The translations under genes and the position numbers were made by a program. This document shows positions 34,706 to 43,230 of a stretch of 64,000 bases of DNA, one piece after another. Source of the stretch: RGIG5612 sp964528825 (GTDB taxonomy: Bacteria > Bacillota > Clostridia > Lachnospirales > Lachnospiraceae); assembly GCA_964528825.1 (NCBI GenBank), contig CAZGVB010000007.1:1-64000 (forward strand). The letters run 5' to 3'. The notes under the pieces were generated by a model, which was not told the DNA's origin, ran no database searches, and worked only from the letters and a program-made list of their open reading frames with translations. How positions within the stretch are numbered: the stretch's first letter is position 1; each line of letters starts with the position of its first letter.

Positions 34706-36034
34706 ATGAAAAAGGTAGTTAAATTCGGCGGGAGTTCTCTTGCCAATGCGCAGCAATTTGCAAAGGTCAAATCTATCATAGAAGCCGACAAGAGCCGTAT
34801 ATATGTCGTACCGTCTGCTCCGGGGAAGCGTTTTTCGGATGACACAAAGGTTACCGATCTGCTCCTTGAGGCTTATGAAAGAGCAGCCTGCGGTCAGGAT
34901 TTTGAAGATATCCTTCACAAAATAAAAGACAGATATCTGGAGATCATTAACGACCTTGGACTGGATGGCCTTGCGCTTGATGAGGACATGGACCTGATAT
35001 CCGAACACCTTGCGCACGAGCCTCAAAAGGACTATATTGCATCAAGAGGTGAATATCTAAACGGCAAGGTCCTCGCAAGATATCTCGGTTATTCTTTTAT
35101 AGATCCAGTGGATGTCATCTTCTTTAACGAGGATGGAAGTCTCGACGATATAAAGACCGAAAAAACACTTTCCAATGCTCTGTCGCAATTTGACCATGCC
35201 GTAATACCTGGTTTTTACGGTCAGGGTGCGGACGGAAATGTAATGACCTTTTCAAGAGGCGGCTCCGATGTGACAGGATCTATCGTTGCACGTGCCGCAC
35301 AAGCTGATGTCTACGAAAATTGGACAGATGTATCCGGCTGTCTGACTGCCGATCCGCATATAGTAGAAGGCGCTGAGCCGATAAAATATATAACATACCG
35401 TGAGCTTAGAGAGCTTTCTTATATGGGAGCCTCCGTCATGCACGAAAATGCCATATTCCCTGTACGCAAGATCGGCATACCCATCAATATAAAAAATACC
35501 AATGCACCTGAAGATGACGGCACATGGATCGTGGAGAGCACTGGTCAAAAGCCGCCTCATATCATCACGGGCATAGCGGGCAAAAAGGGGTTTTGTGCTG
35601 TTATCATAACAAAGGCTATGATGAATGCCGAGGTTGGATTCGGACGCAAGGTCCTGCAGGCCTTTGAAGAGAACGGTATCTCTTTTGAACATATGCCGTC
35701 AGGAATAGATACAATGACTATTGTCGTCCACGAGGATGAATTTCTTCATAAAGAGCAAGCAGTAGTATCCATGATTCACCGTCTATGCCAACCGGATACA
35801 GTGGACATTGATTCCAATCTCGCGCTTATAGCTGTAGTCGGACGCGGCATGAGATCGGCAAGCGGTACCGCCGGCAGACTTTTCTCAGCATTAGCCGATA
35901 AAAAGATCAATATACGTATGATCGACCAGGGCTCATCTGAGCTGAATATCATCGTCGGTGTGGAAGAAAAAGATTTTGAGAATGCTATAAATGCGATCTA
36001 CAACAGCTTTATACGTTCCGGAAAAAATCAATAA
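34706..36034 (+). CDS. lysC: Aspartate kinase
   Basis: Phosphorylates aspartate, the first step to lysine, threonine and methionine. The 442-residue monofunctional enzyme has the kinase motif VVKFGGSSLAN at the start, SRGEYLNGKVLARYLG near residue 112, FSRGGSDVTGSIVA near 183 and two C-terminal ACT domains (about 295-375 and 375-442) for feedback inhibition. GGAAGGG precedes the ATG. No pathway neighbours are adjacent; a DegV gene follows after 94 bp. Confidence 0.97.
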   Translation: MKKVVKFGGSSLANAQQFAKVKSIIEADKSRIYVVPSAPGKRFSDDTKVTDLLLEAYERAACGQDFEDILHKIKDRYLEIINDLGLDGLALDEDMDLISEHLAHEPQKDYIASRGEYLNGKVLARYLGYSFIDPVDVIFFNEDGSLDDIKTEKTLSNALSQFDHAVIPGFYGQGADGNVMTFSRGGSDVTGSIVARAAQADVYENWTDVSGCLTADPHIVEGAEPIKYITYRELRELSYMGASVMHENAIFPVRKIGIPINIKNTNAPEDDGTWIVESTGQKPPHIITGIAGKKGFCAVIITKAMMNAEVGFGRKVLQAFEENGISFEHMPSGIDTMTIVVHEDEFLHKEQAVVSMIHRLCQPDTVDIDSNLALIAVVGRGMRSASGTAGRLFSALADKKINIRMIDQGSSELNIIVGVEEKDFENAINAIYNSFIRSGKNQ

Positions 36035-36128
36035 TCATTTCTTCTGTGCCGAGGGGCCGGGAACGTGAAAAGCCATAGATCTAAAAATATGATCTGTGAC
36101 CACTTTTCCCGAAGAACGGAGTTTTTTA

Positions 36129-36998
36129 ATGAACAAATATATCATCTTTATGGATGCATCTGCGGACGTAGACATAAATATTCTTGACACTGCCGGAATT
36201 CAATGCCTACCGATGGAATATTCCTTAGGTGACAAGATCATCATATGCAAAGGACGTGAAAGTGCGCAGCGCCTGAAATCCTTTTATGACAGCCAAAGAG
36301 GCGGCGACCTTACGCATACTACACAGATCGCGCCCCATAACTATATCGAAGCATTCTCAAAATATATGTCTAAGGGCTATTGTGTGCTTTATCTTTCACT
36401 CTCGAGCGGACTTTCTTCAACATACGATTCTGCTGTTTCAGCCAAGGCCGAACTTGAGGAAAGATATCCGGATACAGCGCTTTATGTAGTAGACACGCTT
36501 GGTGCCACCGCAGGTATCGGAATGTGTATAGAGAGAGCCGCTGCCAATAAAGAAGCAGGCATGAGCATTGAAGAAAATTTTGGTGATCTTGAAGAATATA
36601 AAAAGCATATCCAGCATATTTTGATGGTTCCGGATCTCATGTATCTTAAAAGAGGCGGCAGAGTAAATGCAGCATCTGCCGTGCTTGGGACAGCACTGAA
36701 TATCATTCCGATCCTTGAGATAAATGATGCCGGAAGATTGGCCGTTACTGCGAAAAAACGCGGACCAAAGCTGGCCATAAAAGAGCTTGTTCAAATGGCA
36801 AAGGACAGATATGATCCCGCATTCGGCAATGTCGGATATATTGTAAATGCAGATGATCCAGAAATGAGGGATCTGCTTACAGAAAAGCTTTCAGAGGCAC
36901 TGCCGGACGTGACATTCAAGCAAACCGGTCTTTCGCCTATCATAGGTGCGCATACCGGTCCGGGACTCACGGCTGTGGTCGTTGCGGGAAACAGATAG
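36129..36998 (+). CDS. DegV family protein (second copy)
   Basis: A 289-residue DegV-fold protein, likely a fatty-acid carrier of the FakB type. The YIIFMDASADVDINI start, LSSGLSSTYDSA near residue 90, LMYLKRGGRVNAASA near 170 and the closing IGAHTGPGLTAVVV match the family. The ATG at 36129 (12 codons into the frame) fits the family N terminus. It differs clearly from the copy at 3510, as expected if the two prefer different fatty acids. That preference cannot be read from sequence. Confidence 0.9.
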   Translation: MNKYIIFMDASADVDINILDTAGIQCLPMEYSLGDKIIICKGRESAQRLKSFYDSQRGGDLTHTTQIAPHNYIEAFSKYMSKGYCVLYLSLSSGLSSTYDSAVSAKAELEERYPDTALYVVDTLGATAGIGMCIERAAANKEAGMSIEENFGDLEEYKKHIQHILMVPDLMYLKRGGRVNAASAVLGTALNIIPILEINDAGRLAVTAKKRGPKLAIKELVQMAKDRYDPAFGNVGYIVNADDPEMRDLLTEKLSEALPDVTFKQTGLSPIIGAHTGPGLTAVVVAGNR

Positions 36999-37087
36999 CA
37001 AAATATATCCGATAAACGGGTCTGGCTATATTAAAGGAATCAATTTTTATAGGTAGTGTAAGGCACTATGATACGGCGGATAGTTTA

Positions 37088-37500
37088 TTATTTAGTGGGC
37101 AATGTGCTCACCAAAACGCTTGGCAGGGAATTCTCAACAACAAGAGCAAAGTAATCCGCCGCCTTTTCGGGATCGTGACCGTCTTTTTCGATAATTTCGT
37201 CGATCAGAAGTCCTGCAATGGCCTCGGTATAAAAGTGTGCCAGAAATTCCTTAAGTTGTATGTCCGCATGGATGCCAAGCCGCTGTTCGGCGTCCTGAAT
37301 AACTTTTTTGTGATGCCGATGAAGTCCGCATAGAAAAAGCGTTTCATCTCGTCACGGCCCATGCTGTCATAGATACAGCATAAAAGGTGCTTATTTTCCC
37401 GCACATAGCTCATCACAAACAGCACTGTCTCCCGGTAATTCACCAATAAGTCAAACTGTTTGACGACGCTCACCGCTTCTTCCTCAAGCATCCATTTTGT
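37088..37500 (-). pseudogene. Truncated, frameshifted TetR/AcrR-type regulator
   Basis: The minus strand encodes the ligand-binding part of a TetR-like regulator. The KWMLEEEAVSVVKQFDLL, NYRETVLFVMSYVRENKHLL and YDSMGRDEMKRFFYADFIG segments read in one frame to about 37310. A one-base shift in the six-T run at 37304-37309 breaks it, and the adjacent frame then continues sensibly (VIQDAEQRLGIHADIQLKEF and HFYTEAIAGLLIDEIIEKDG) to the TAA at 37088. The N-terminal DNA-binding domain is missing upstream of about 37500, where unrelated sequence begins. Codon choice looks richer in GC than in neighbours, suggesting past transfer. The frameshift could be a sequencing error; the missing N terminus cannot. 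Confidence 0.75.
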
Positions 37501-37609
37501 TATTAAAACTGCGGCAATTGAGAAAGCCGAAGTAGCTGCGAGTGATGCAGCCAATGAAACACCTTTGACCTTTTGGCAGAAGCTGCTGCGCTTGTTTGGA
37601 CTGTATTAA
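37499..37609 (+). pseudogene. C-terminal remnant of an unidentified protein
   Basis: Read rightward, 37499-37609 gives a 36-residue Ala/Glu-rich stretch ending in LTFWQKLLRLFGLY and a stop, followed 30 bp later by a terminator-like hairpin. It has no start codon and begins just where homology to the TetR remnant on the other strand stops. This marks a rearrangement junction near 37500. The parent protein is not recognised. Confidence 0.4.
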
Positions 37610-37638
37610 TCCAATATTTAAAAAAATCTCTGTACAAG

Positions 37639-37670
37639 ACAAAAGCGCCGCAGCAATACGACGCTTTTGT
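37639..37670. terminator. Terminator-like hairpin in the gene scar
   Basis: ACAAAAGCG (37639-37647) pairs with CGCTTTTGT (37662-37670) around a 14-nt loop that can extend the stem. The A and T runs in the stem would serve transcripts from either side. Probably a leftover terminator of the broken rightward gene. Confidence 0.5.
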
Positions 37671-37782
37671 TATATGATCATACTGACATCCGGCAGCTCA
37701 CGCCGGAAACCACTAATTTATTGATCTGTCAAAATTCGAGGCAATTCAAGATATCTGCATAAAGCAGATGCGATGTCCTAAG

Positions 37783-38652
37783 TCATTTTGCATCTGCGCC
37801 TGTGGCTACAAGTGTATCCTCAAAATCCGCACCATATGTGTCCAGCAGTGTTGCCTCATATGCCTCATGGAAAAATTGATCTGCATAAAGAGTCTCCATT
37901 TCTTCATTCAGCCAATCAAGAAGTGTGCTGTTTCCTTTCGAAACCGCCGGTGCTATCGTATCCTGACTTCCGAGTGACTCTATGCCTACCGTATATCCTT
38001 CGTTTGAATTTGCGAATGCTATGACCTCAGTGTTGTCATTTGCCCATGCAACCGCACCGTTTTCAAATGCATTCTTTGCATTTGCGTATGTATCAAATTT
38101 TTGCAGCTGTATATCAGGATAGTTTTCAACAAGATATGTTTCGGCGGTAGTTCCCGAAATAACCACCATGCTGTCTTCACTATTCCAATCATCAAGACTT
38201 GTGATCACATTGTCATCATGAGATACGACTCCCAATGCCACATTCATATACGGACTTGCGAAGTCCACCTTTTCCGCTCTTTCTTGCGTTACCGTGAAAT
38301 TGGCAAGAATGATATCAACCTTGCCTGTCTCAAGATATTCCACTCTGTTTGCAGCCTCCGTAGATACATATTCAAGTTCTACGCCCAGATCCTCTGCAAG
38401 CCTATTTCCGAGATATATATCATATCCCTGATACTGCCCGTTTTCGTCTACATATCCGAACGGGCTCTTATCCGAAAAAACTCCTATTTTTATCTTACCA
38501 TCCTCTTTGATCTCATCGAGAGTGCGATAGATTGTTTCTGTATTTTCTCCGTTTTGTGATCCGTCAGAAGAATCACTTCCCGAGCAAGCCGCAAGTGATA
38601 AAATAACAGCTGTGCTGATGCCAAGTGTCATAAATTTCTTAAATACATTCAT
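37783..38652 (-). CDS. Amino-acid ABC transporter substrate-binding lipoprotein, cysteine type
   Basis: Extracellular solute-binding protein of the polar amino acid family, about 289 residues. The signal peptide ends in the lipobox LAAC at about residue 24, so it should be lipid-anchored. The stretch KIGVFSDKSPFGYVDENGQY, then QGYDIYLGNRLAEDLG, EAANRVEYL and DIILANFTVTQERAEKVDF, closely resembles the cysteine-binding CjaA group. Specificity is inferred from this likeness and from MetY nearby. A second ATG two codons upstream exists. The ATG at 38652 has AAAGG at better spacing. It is 75 bp behind the ATPase gene, as last gene of the operon. Confidence 0.88.
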   Translation of the reverse strand: MNVFKKFMTLGISTAVILSLAACSGSDSSDGSQNGENTETIYRTLDEIKEDGKIKIGVFSDKSPFGYVDENGQYQGYDIYLGNRLAEDLGVELEYVSTEAANRVEYLETGKVDIILANFTVTQERAEKVDFASPYMNVALGVVSHDDNVITSLDDWNSEDSMVVISGTTAETYLVENYPDIQLQKFDTYANAKNAFENGAVAWANDNTEVIAFANSNEGYTVGIESLGSQDTIAPAVSKGNSTLLDWLNEEMETLYADQFFHEAYEATLLDTYGADFEDTLVATGADAK

Positions 38653-38727
38653 TCCCATTGCCTTTCTTTTTATATTTTCCTATTTTTATATTTCACACCC
38701 GAACTTCATATCCGATATTTACGAATA

Positions 38728-39471
38728 TCATTTTTCAAACTTAAATATGTTCAAAAATTGCTTTGCTCTCTCCGTATGCGGATTGGTAAAGAAAACATCG
38801 GGTGTCGTGTCCTCGATTATATTACCTTCTTCGATAAAAAGGATCCTGTCTGCTACCGCTCTTGCAAATTGCATTTCATGAGTGACTATTATCATAGTCA
38901 TTCCGCCTCTCGCAAGGTCCAACATTACATCCAGTACCTCTCTTACCATCTCCGGATCCAGTGCAGCCGTTACCTCATCAAAAAGCATCACCTCCGGGTG
39001 CATGCAAAGTGCTCTGACTATGGCAACTCGCTGTTTCTGACCGCCTGAGAGTTCCCTCGGCATGCTGTATGCCTTATCCGAAAGTCCAACCCGCTCGAGC
39101 AATTTAAGTGCTTCTTCCTTTACTTCCTCTTTATCTCTTTTCTGCACCTTACATGGTGCAAGACAGATATTCTTGAGAACATTCATATGCGGGAACAGAT
39201 CATAGCTTTGAAATACCATGCCTATGCGTTCCCTGAGCTCCGGCAGATTCTTATTGCCGTATTTTATCTCTTGCCCACAGAGTTCTACACTGCCGCCTTG
39301 AATGGGTTCAAGAGCGTCGATGCATCTGAGCATAGTGCTCTTTCCGCATCCCGAAGGACCAACGATCACTATTACCTCGCCCTTATCAACATCAAAGCTT
39401 ATCCCGTCCAAAACCGTATTATCGGCGAACTTTTTTGTTAGATTTTTTATACTTAGGATCGTCTCTGACAT
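38728..39471 (-). CDS. Amino-acid ABC transporter ATP-binding protein
   Basis: ATPase of the transporter, 247 residues. Walker A GPSGCGKST is near residue 36, Q-loop VFQSYDLFPHM near 85, signature LSGGQKQRVA near 138 and Walker B VMLFDEVTAALDPE near 160. The ATG at 39471 has AAAGGTGG before it and shares one base with the permease stop (TAATG), so translation is coupled. Upstream in-frame codons lie inside the permease gene. Confidence 0.95.
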   Translation of the reverse strand: MSETILSIKNLTKKFADNTVLDGISFDVDKGEVIVIVGPSGCGKSTMLRCIDALEPIQGGSVELCGQEIKYGNKNLPELRERIGMVFQSYDLFPHMNVLKNICLAPCKVQKRDKEEVKEEALKLLERVGLSDKAYSMPRELSGGQKQRVAIVRALCMHPEVMLFDEVTAALDPEMVREVLDVMLDLARGGMTMIIVTHEMQFARAVADRILFIEEGNIIEDTTPDVFFTNPHTERAKQFLNIFKFEK

Positions 39472-40142
39472 TATGACCACCTTTTCTCCAAAAGCCTTGC
39501 TAACATCGTAAATATCCAGCATGCAATAAAATACAGGACAAATACGGCAAGATATACGCCGAACGTGGCATTCGGGCTGCTCATTCTGTTAGCTTCTATT
39601 ATCTGCTGAGCCACCTTCAGCATCTCAACAACACCTATCATGAGTACGAGACTCGTTGTTTTGATCATCCTGGTAATAAGATTGATCGAAAGAGGTATCA
39701 ATCTCCTTACGGTCTGCGGGATAATGATATATCTGTTTATCTGCCTCTTTGAAAGTGCAAGTGCCTGTGCGCTTTCATATTGATGCTTCGGAATGGATAT
39801 AATGGCACCTCTTACCAGGTCGCCCATTTCCGCCGTTCCCCACATAATAAAAACGATCACTGATGCAGCTTCTCCGTCAATATTCCATCCAAACCATCTC
39901 GTGGTTCCGAAAAATACTATAAACAACAGCACCAGCTGCGGCATTATCCTTATAAATTCGAGATATATTCGGCATATGACCTTCACAAAGACATTTTTCG
40001 ATGTCATGACCATACCGAGTAATATGCCCAGAGGGATGCTTGCCGCTACCGAGAGCAAGCTGATCCGCAATGCCACCCAAAAGCCCTGCAAAAGCCTCAA
40101 CATATTTACGCCCTTAAATAATACATCAAAGCCCAGGTCCAT
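39471..40142 (-). CDS. Amino-acid ABC transporter permease, second subunit
   Basis: A 223-residue HisM/GlnP-type membrane subunit with about five hydrophobic segments. The EAA-type loop that docks the ATPase reads YESAQALALSKRQINRYIIIPQTVRRLIP near residues 116-144. It overlaps the first permease gene by 17 bp and has an AGGAGG site within that gene. Confidence 0.94.
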   Translation of the reverse strand: MDLGFDVLFKGVNMLRLLQGFWVALRISLLSVAASIPLGILLGMVMTSKNVFVKVICRIYLEFIRIMPQLVLLFIVFFGTTRWFGWNIDGEAASVIVFIMWGTAEMGDLVRGAIISIPKHQYESAQALALSKRQINRYIIIPQTVRRLIPLSINLITRMIKTTSLVLMIGVVEMLKVAQQIIEANRMSSPNATFGVYLAVFVLYFIACWIFTMLARLLEKRWS

Positions 40143-40785
40143 TGCGGCGCACCCTCCTCTCCAACAAGCTTCCGAGTATAGAAACCGGGAGCAATATTAT
40201 CAGATAGAATACTACGAGCATGAGAAGGCTTTCCGTCGTTTTATAATAAAGGCCTATCAGATCCTTCGCGGTAAACATCAGATCCATCAGACTGACTGCG
40301 GAAAATACACTCGTCTCCTTTAATAAAAATATAATATTGGCCACAAAAGCCGGAACACTTGTCGAAAAAGCCTGCGGAAAAACAATATATCTCATTGCCA
40401 TCGATCTTCGCATTCCAAGGCTCAACGCGCTTTCAAGCTGTATCGGCTCAACTGATTCAAGGCCGCTCCGAAATGCCTCCGCCATATAGCTGCCTCCAAG
40501 GAAGGCAAGACCGGCTATGCCGCATGCTTCAGGAGTCGTAGGTATGCCTATCTTCGGAAGACCGTAATATATGAAGAAAAGCTGCACAAGAAGCGGCGTA
40601 TTCCTGCTCAGCTCGATATATACAATGACTATCTGGCTAAGTACAGGTATCTTAAAATATCGGATGACAGAGCAAATGAATCCGAGCACCGTCGCGATAA
40701 TAATCCCGGCGAAGCCAAGCTCCACCGTCAGCAGCGCAGCCTTTTGATATAAAGGTATGTATTGGACGATAAATCCCCAATCCAT
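40126..40785 (-). CDS. Amino-acid ABC transporter permease, first subunit
   Basis: A 219-residue membrane subunit, first gene of the four-gene transporter operon (permease, permease, ATPase, binding protein). The family motif YIELSRNTPLLVQLFFIYYGLP is near residues 55-76, and the ATPase-docking loop QLESALSLGMRRSMAMRYIVFPQA lies near 115-138. A promoter and a hairpin-containing leader lie upstream, then repeat copy B. Confidence 0.94.
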   Translation of the reverse strand: MDWGFIVQYIPLYQKAALLTVELGFAGIIIATVLGFICSVIRYFKIPVLSQIVIVYIELSRNTPLLVQLFFIYYGLPKIGIPTTPEACGIAGLAFLGGSYMAEAFRSGLESVEPIQLESALSLGMRRSMAMRYIVFPQAFSTSVPAFVANIIFLLKETSVFSAVSLMDLMFTAKDLIGLYYKTTESLLMLVVFYLIILLPVSILGSLLERRVRRNGPGL

Positions 40786-40837
40786 CTATTATGCTCTCTT
40801 CCCTTCCGTTTCGGTTTTTTCAAGTATCCTCACAGAA

Positions 40838-40861
40838 ACACCCGGATATCTGTCCGGGTGT
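40838..40861 (-). terminator. Leader hairpin before the amino-acid transporter operon
   Basis: A perfect 9-bp stem (ACACCCGGA 40838-40846 with TCCGGGTGT 40853-40861) and 6-nt loop. It lies within the predicted leader of the transporter operon, between its promoter and first gene, followed leftward by TTTCTG. It could be an attenuator, or a second terminator for metY. The T run is too weak to decide. Confidence 0.4.
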
Positions 40862-40884
40862 CATCATCGCAAAACTGATTTTTG

Positions 40885-40913
40885 ATTTTATCATCAGGCT
40901 TACATTTCGTCAA
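40885..40913 (-). promoter_or_regulatory. Promoter of the amino-acid transporter operon
   Basis: Minus-strand TTGACG (40908-40913) and TAAAAT (40885-40890) with a 17-bp spacer, about 100 bp before the first permease gene and 28 bp from the end of repeat copy B. Confidence 0.6.
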
Positions 40914-40941
40914 TGTCATAAGTTATTGCATGGTAATCGCG

Positions 40942-41040
40942 TCACTGTAGGGCAATCGCCTGCAAATCTTTCATCCGGACAATTTTTAGTACTGCGTGCG
41001 TGCTAATGCAGCAAAAACAAGCTGCGTTTTCTGCTCCCCT
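40942..41040 (+). repeat. Dispersed intergenic repeat, copy B
   Basis: A 99-bp copy starting TCACTGTAGGGCAATCGCCT and ending CTGCGTTTTCTGCTCCCCT. It is the best match to both copy A and copy C. It lies between the end of metY and the promoter of the transporter operon and encodes nothing. Confidence 0.88.
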
Positions 41041-41088
41041 CACACATGATCCGGATACAAAGATATGCAGAAAAAATATTTTCTATCC

Positions 41089-42372
41089 TCAAATAGCGGA
41101 AAAGCCTCTCTCAAGATCTTCAATTATATCATCTATATGTTCTGTTCCTATGGAGAGCCTTATAGTATTTCTGTGTATACCCTGATCCTCTAATTCTTCA
41201 TCCGTAAGCTGAGCATGCGTTGTAGTAGCGGGATGTATCACAAGCGACTTTACGTCTGCGACATTCGCAAGCAATGAAAATATTTCAAGATTATCTATGA
41301 ATTTCCATGCATCCTTTTCATCACCCTTTACCTCAAATGTGAATATGCTCGCTCCCCCGTTCGGGAAATAACGCTCGTATAATTGATGATCCGGATGATC
41401 CGGAAGCGACGGGTGATTTACCTTAGAAACCTTAGGATGATCTTTAAGATACTCAACCACCTTTTTTGTATTTTCAGCATGGCGCTCGAGACGCAATGAC
41501 AGTGTCTCGGTACCCTGCAGCAGCATAAATGCCGCAAACGGCGATATAGCTGCGCCCTCGTCGCGCAGGATGATCGCTCTTACGTATGTTACAAAGGCTG
41601 ATCTTCCTGCGGTCTCCGTAAATCTGACACCGTGATATGACGGGTTCGGTTCCGATATCCATGGATATTTTCCCGATCCTGTCCAGTCAAATGTACCGCC
41701 GTCTACGATTATTCCGCCAAGCGTAGTTCCATGCCCGCCGATAAATTTTGTAGCTGAGTGAATGACAATGTCTGCCCCATGTTCTATAGGCCTAATGAGA
41801 TATGGTGTTCCGAAGGTATTATCTATTACAAGAGGAATGCCATGCCTGTGAGCGATCTTTGCCAGGGCATCAATATCCGGTATATCACTGTTCGGATTGC
41901 CCAAGGTCTCTATATATATCGCCTTCGTATTGTCTCTTATCGCATTCTCCACCTCATCAAGATCGTGCACATTCACAAATGTTGTCGTAACACCCGATGT
42001 GAGCGGATAAGTATGCGCAAGCAGATTATATGATCCGCCATATATAGTCTTTTGAGCTACGATATGCTCACCGCTTTTTGCAAGTGCACGGATAGCATAT
42101 GTGACAGCAGCCGCGCCGGATGCAAGAGCGAGCGCACTTACACCTCCCTCAAGAGCAGCTATTCTCTTTTCAAATACCTCCTGAGTAGAATTGGTAAGGC
42201 GCCCGTATATATTGCCTGAATCCTTAAGACTGAATCTGTCTGCCGCATGCTGTGCATTTTTAAAGACATATGATGTTGTTGCATATATCGGAACTGCTCT
42301 TGAATCCGTAGCCGGATCCGGCTGTTCCTGTCCTACATGCAATTGAAGAGTTTCAAATCTGTATTTGCTCAT
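41089..42372 (-). CDS. metY: O-acetylhomoserine aminocarboxypropyltransferase/sulfhydrylase
   Basis: PLP enzyme that joins O-acetylhomoserine with sulfide or methanethiol to give homocysteine or methionine. At 427 residues it has the Cys/Met-metabolism fold. The TLQLHVGQ start, the RLTNSTQEVFEKRIAALEGG segment near 58 and the PLP-lysine motif HSATKFIGGHGT near 204 (Lys about 208) are all present. The C terminus has the RLSIGTEHIDDIIEDL motif. The length and the extended middle favour MetY over MetB/MetZ. The 258-bp upstream gap holds a CCTATAT/ATATAGG inverted repeat (42553-42581), a possible operator, but no SAM riboswitch that I can see. Confidence 0.95.
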   Translation of the reverse strand: MSKYRFETLQLHVGQEQPDPATDSRAVPIYATTSYVFKNAQHAADRFSLKDSGNIYGRLTNSTQEVFEKRIAALEGGVSALALASGAAAVTYAIRALAKSGEHIVAQKTIYGGSYNLLAHTYPLTSGVTTTFVNVHDLDEVENAIRDNTKAIYIETLGNPNSDIPDIDALAKIAHRHGIPLVIDNTFGTPYLIRPIEHGADIVIHSATKFIGGHGTTLGGIIVDGGTFDWTGSGKYPWISEPNPSYHGVRFTETAGRSAFVTYVRAIILRDEGAAISPFAAFMLLQGTETLSLRLERHAENTKKVVEYLKDHPKVSKVNHPSLPDHPDHQLYERYFPNGGASIFTFEVKGDEKDAWKFIDNLEIFSLLANVADVKSLVIHPATTTHAQLTDEELEDQGIHRNTIRLSIGTEHIDDIIEDLERGFSAI

Positions 42373-42630
42373 GCTCGCTTTCTCTCTTTCATATTTAGTG
42401 GCACCGCATCCTGTGCGGCATTTAAATCCATCCTGATATGCCGATCGTTCAAATTCCCACGAATTTGATATTTTTTATATTTTGAGGACATTTTGCCACA
42501 TTGATCAAAAGAAAGTCCAATATATAGCTTTAATGATTGGTTATAGTTTTTTCCTATATACGCGTTTTTCCCGAATATAGGCCACAAGTCTCGCAGCATC
42601 AGATATATATGTCATTTGGCCTATAATGTC

Positions 42631-43107
42631 TTATCTGCATTTGCCGAGCTGTTTTTCTCTATGTCTTTTGCAATCACCGTAGAACAAGCCCTGCTCATAC
42701 CAATCCTTCTGTATCTTATCCAACATGTCCGCAAAAGCTTTCTTTTCTTCTTCGCTCAGTGCTCTGAAAAGCTTCTCGCTCTTTCCGGCCTTTTCCTCAT
42801 TTAATGATGCACAGATCGATCTGCCTTCATCTGTTATCTCTACTATAAGTCCCTTTGGAGATGCAGGATCCGGTGTCCTTTTGACCAATTTATGCTCCTC
42901 CATCTTTTTTAAGAGCTCGCTTGCAGATGCAGATGTTATTTCTACCTCTTCCTGAAGTCTTTTCTGCGTCATAGGGCCATTCTCGACAAGTATATTGAGA
43001 ATACGGGATTTTCCGTGATGTCCGAACTCCTCTCTTTTTAATATCTTACTGAACCTACGAAATCCTGCGAATATTCTTTCTTCATTTGACTTGTATGATT
43101 TTTCCAT
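42631..43107 (-). CDS. MarR family transcriptional regulator
   Basis: A 158-residue winged-helix regulator. The DNA-binding region reads GPMTQKRLQEEVEITSASASELLKKMEEHKLVKR (about residues 45-78), and the wing contains DPASPKGLIVEITDEG. The ATG at 43107 is set by AGGAGG 6 bp upstream; earlier in-frame codons run back through the promoter. Two identical 12-bp palindromes flank its promoter, so it very probably represses itself. Direct targets beyond itself are not evident; metY lies downstream and may be co-regulated by read-through. Confidence 0.9.
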   Translation of the reverse strand: MEKSYKSNEERIFAGFRRFSKILKREEFGHHGKSRILNILVENGPMTQKRLQEEVEITSASASELLKKMEEHKLVKRTPDPASPKGLIVEITDEGRSICASLNEEKAGKSEKLFRALSEEEKKAFADMLDKIQKDWYEQGLFYGDCKRHREKQLGKCR

Positions 43108-43147
43108 TTTGTCCTCCTGTTTTGTCGATGCTGTGTTATCCAAGCAT

Positions 43148-43209
43148 ATACAAGGTACCTTGTATATGTGTATATTAGCACACTCAAATCTGTATTGCAA
43201 GGTACCTTG
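43148..43209 (-). promoter_or_regulatory. marR promoter with two palindromic operators
   Basis: CAAGGTACCTTG occurs twice as a perfect palindrome, at 43151-43162 (extended to 18 bp, 43148-43165) and 43198-43209, with centres 47 bp apart. Between and overlapping them is a minus-strand promoter, TTGCAA (43195-43200), 17 bp, TAATAT (43172-43177). One operator overlaps the -35 box and the other the transcription start. Confidence 0.85.
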
Positions 43210-43230
43210 TAACAGGAGTCTGACTGTCTG

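Noticed and set aside
34387..34845. Leftward open frames across the clpB-lysC interval
   Set aside because: They cross the promoters and repeat copy D and are antisense to lysC; no ribosome sites.
42369..42599. 76-codon leftward open frame before metY
   Set aside because: No ribosome site before its start, composition unlike neighbours, and it spans the likely metY leader; treated as non-coding.
42373..42630. SAM riboswitch or T-box before metY
   Set aside because: No SAM-I core or T-box GGTGGCACCGCG-type sequence is visible. The CCTATAT/ATATAGG repeat alone is not enough to name a regulator.
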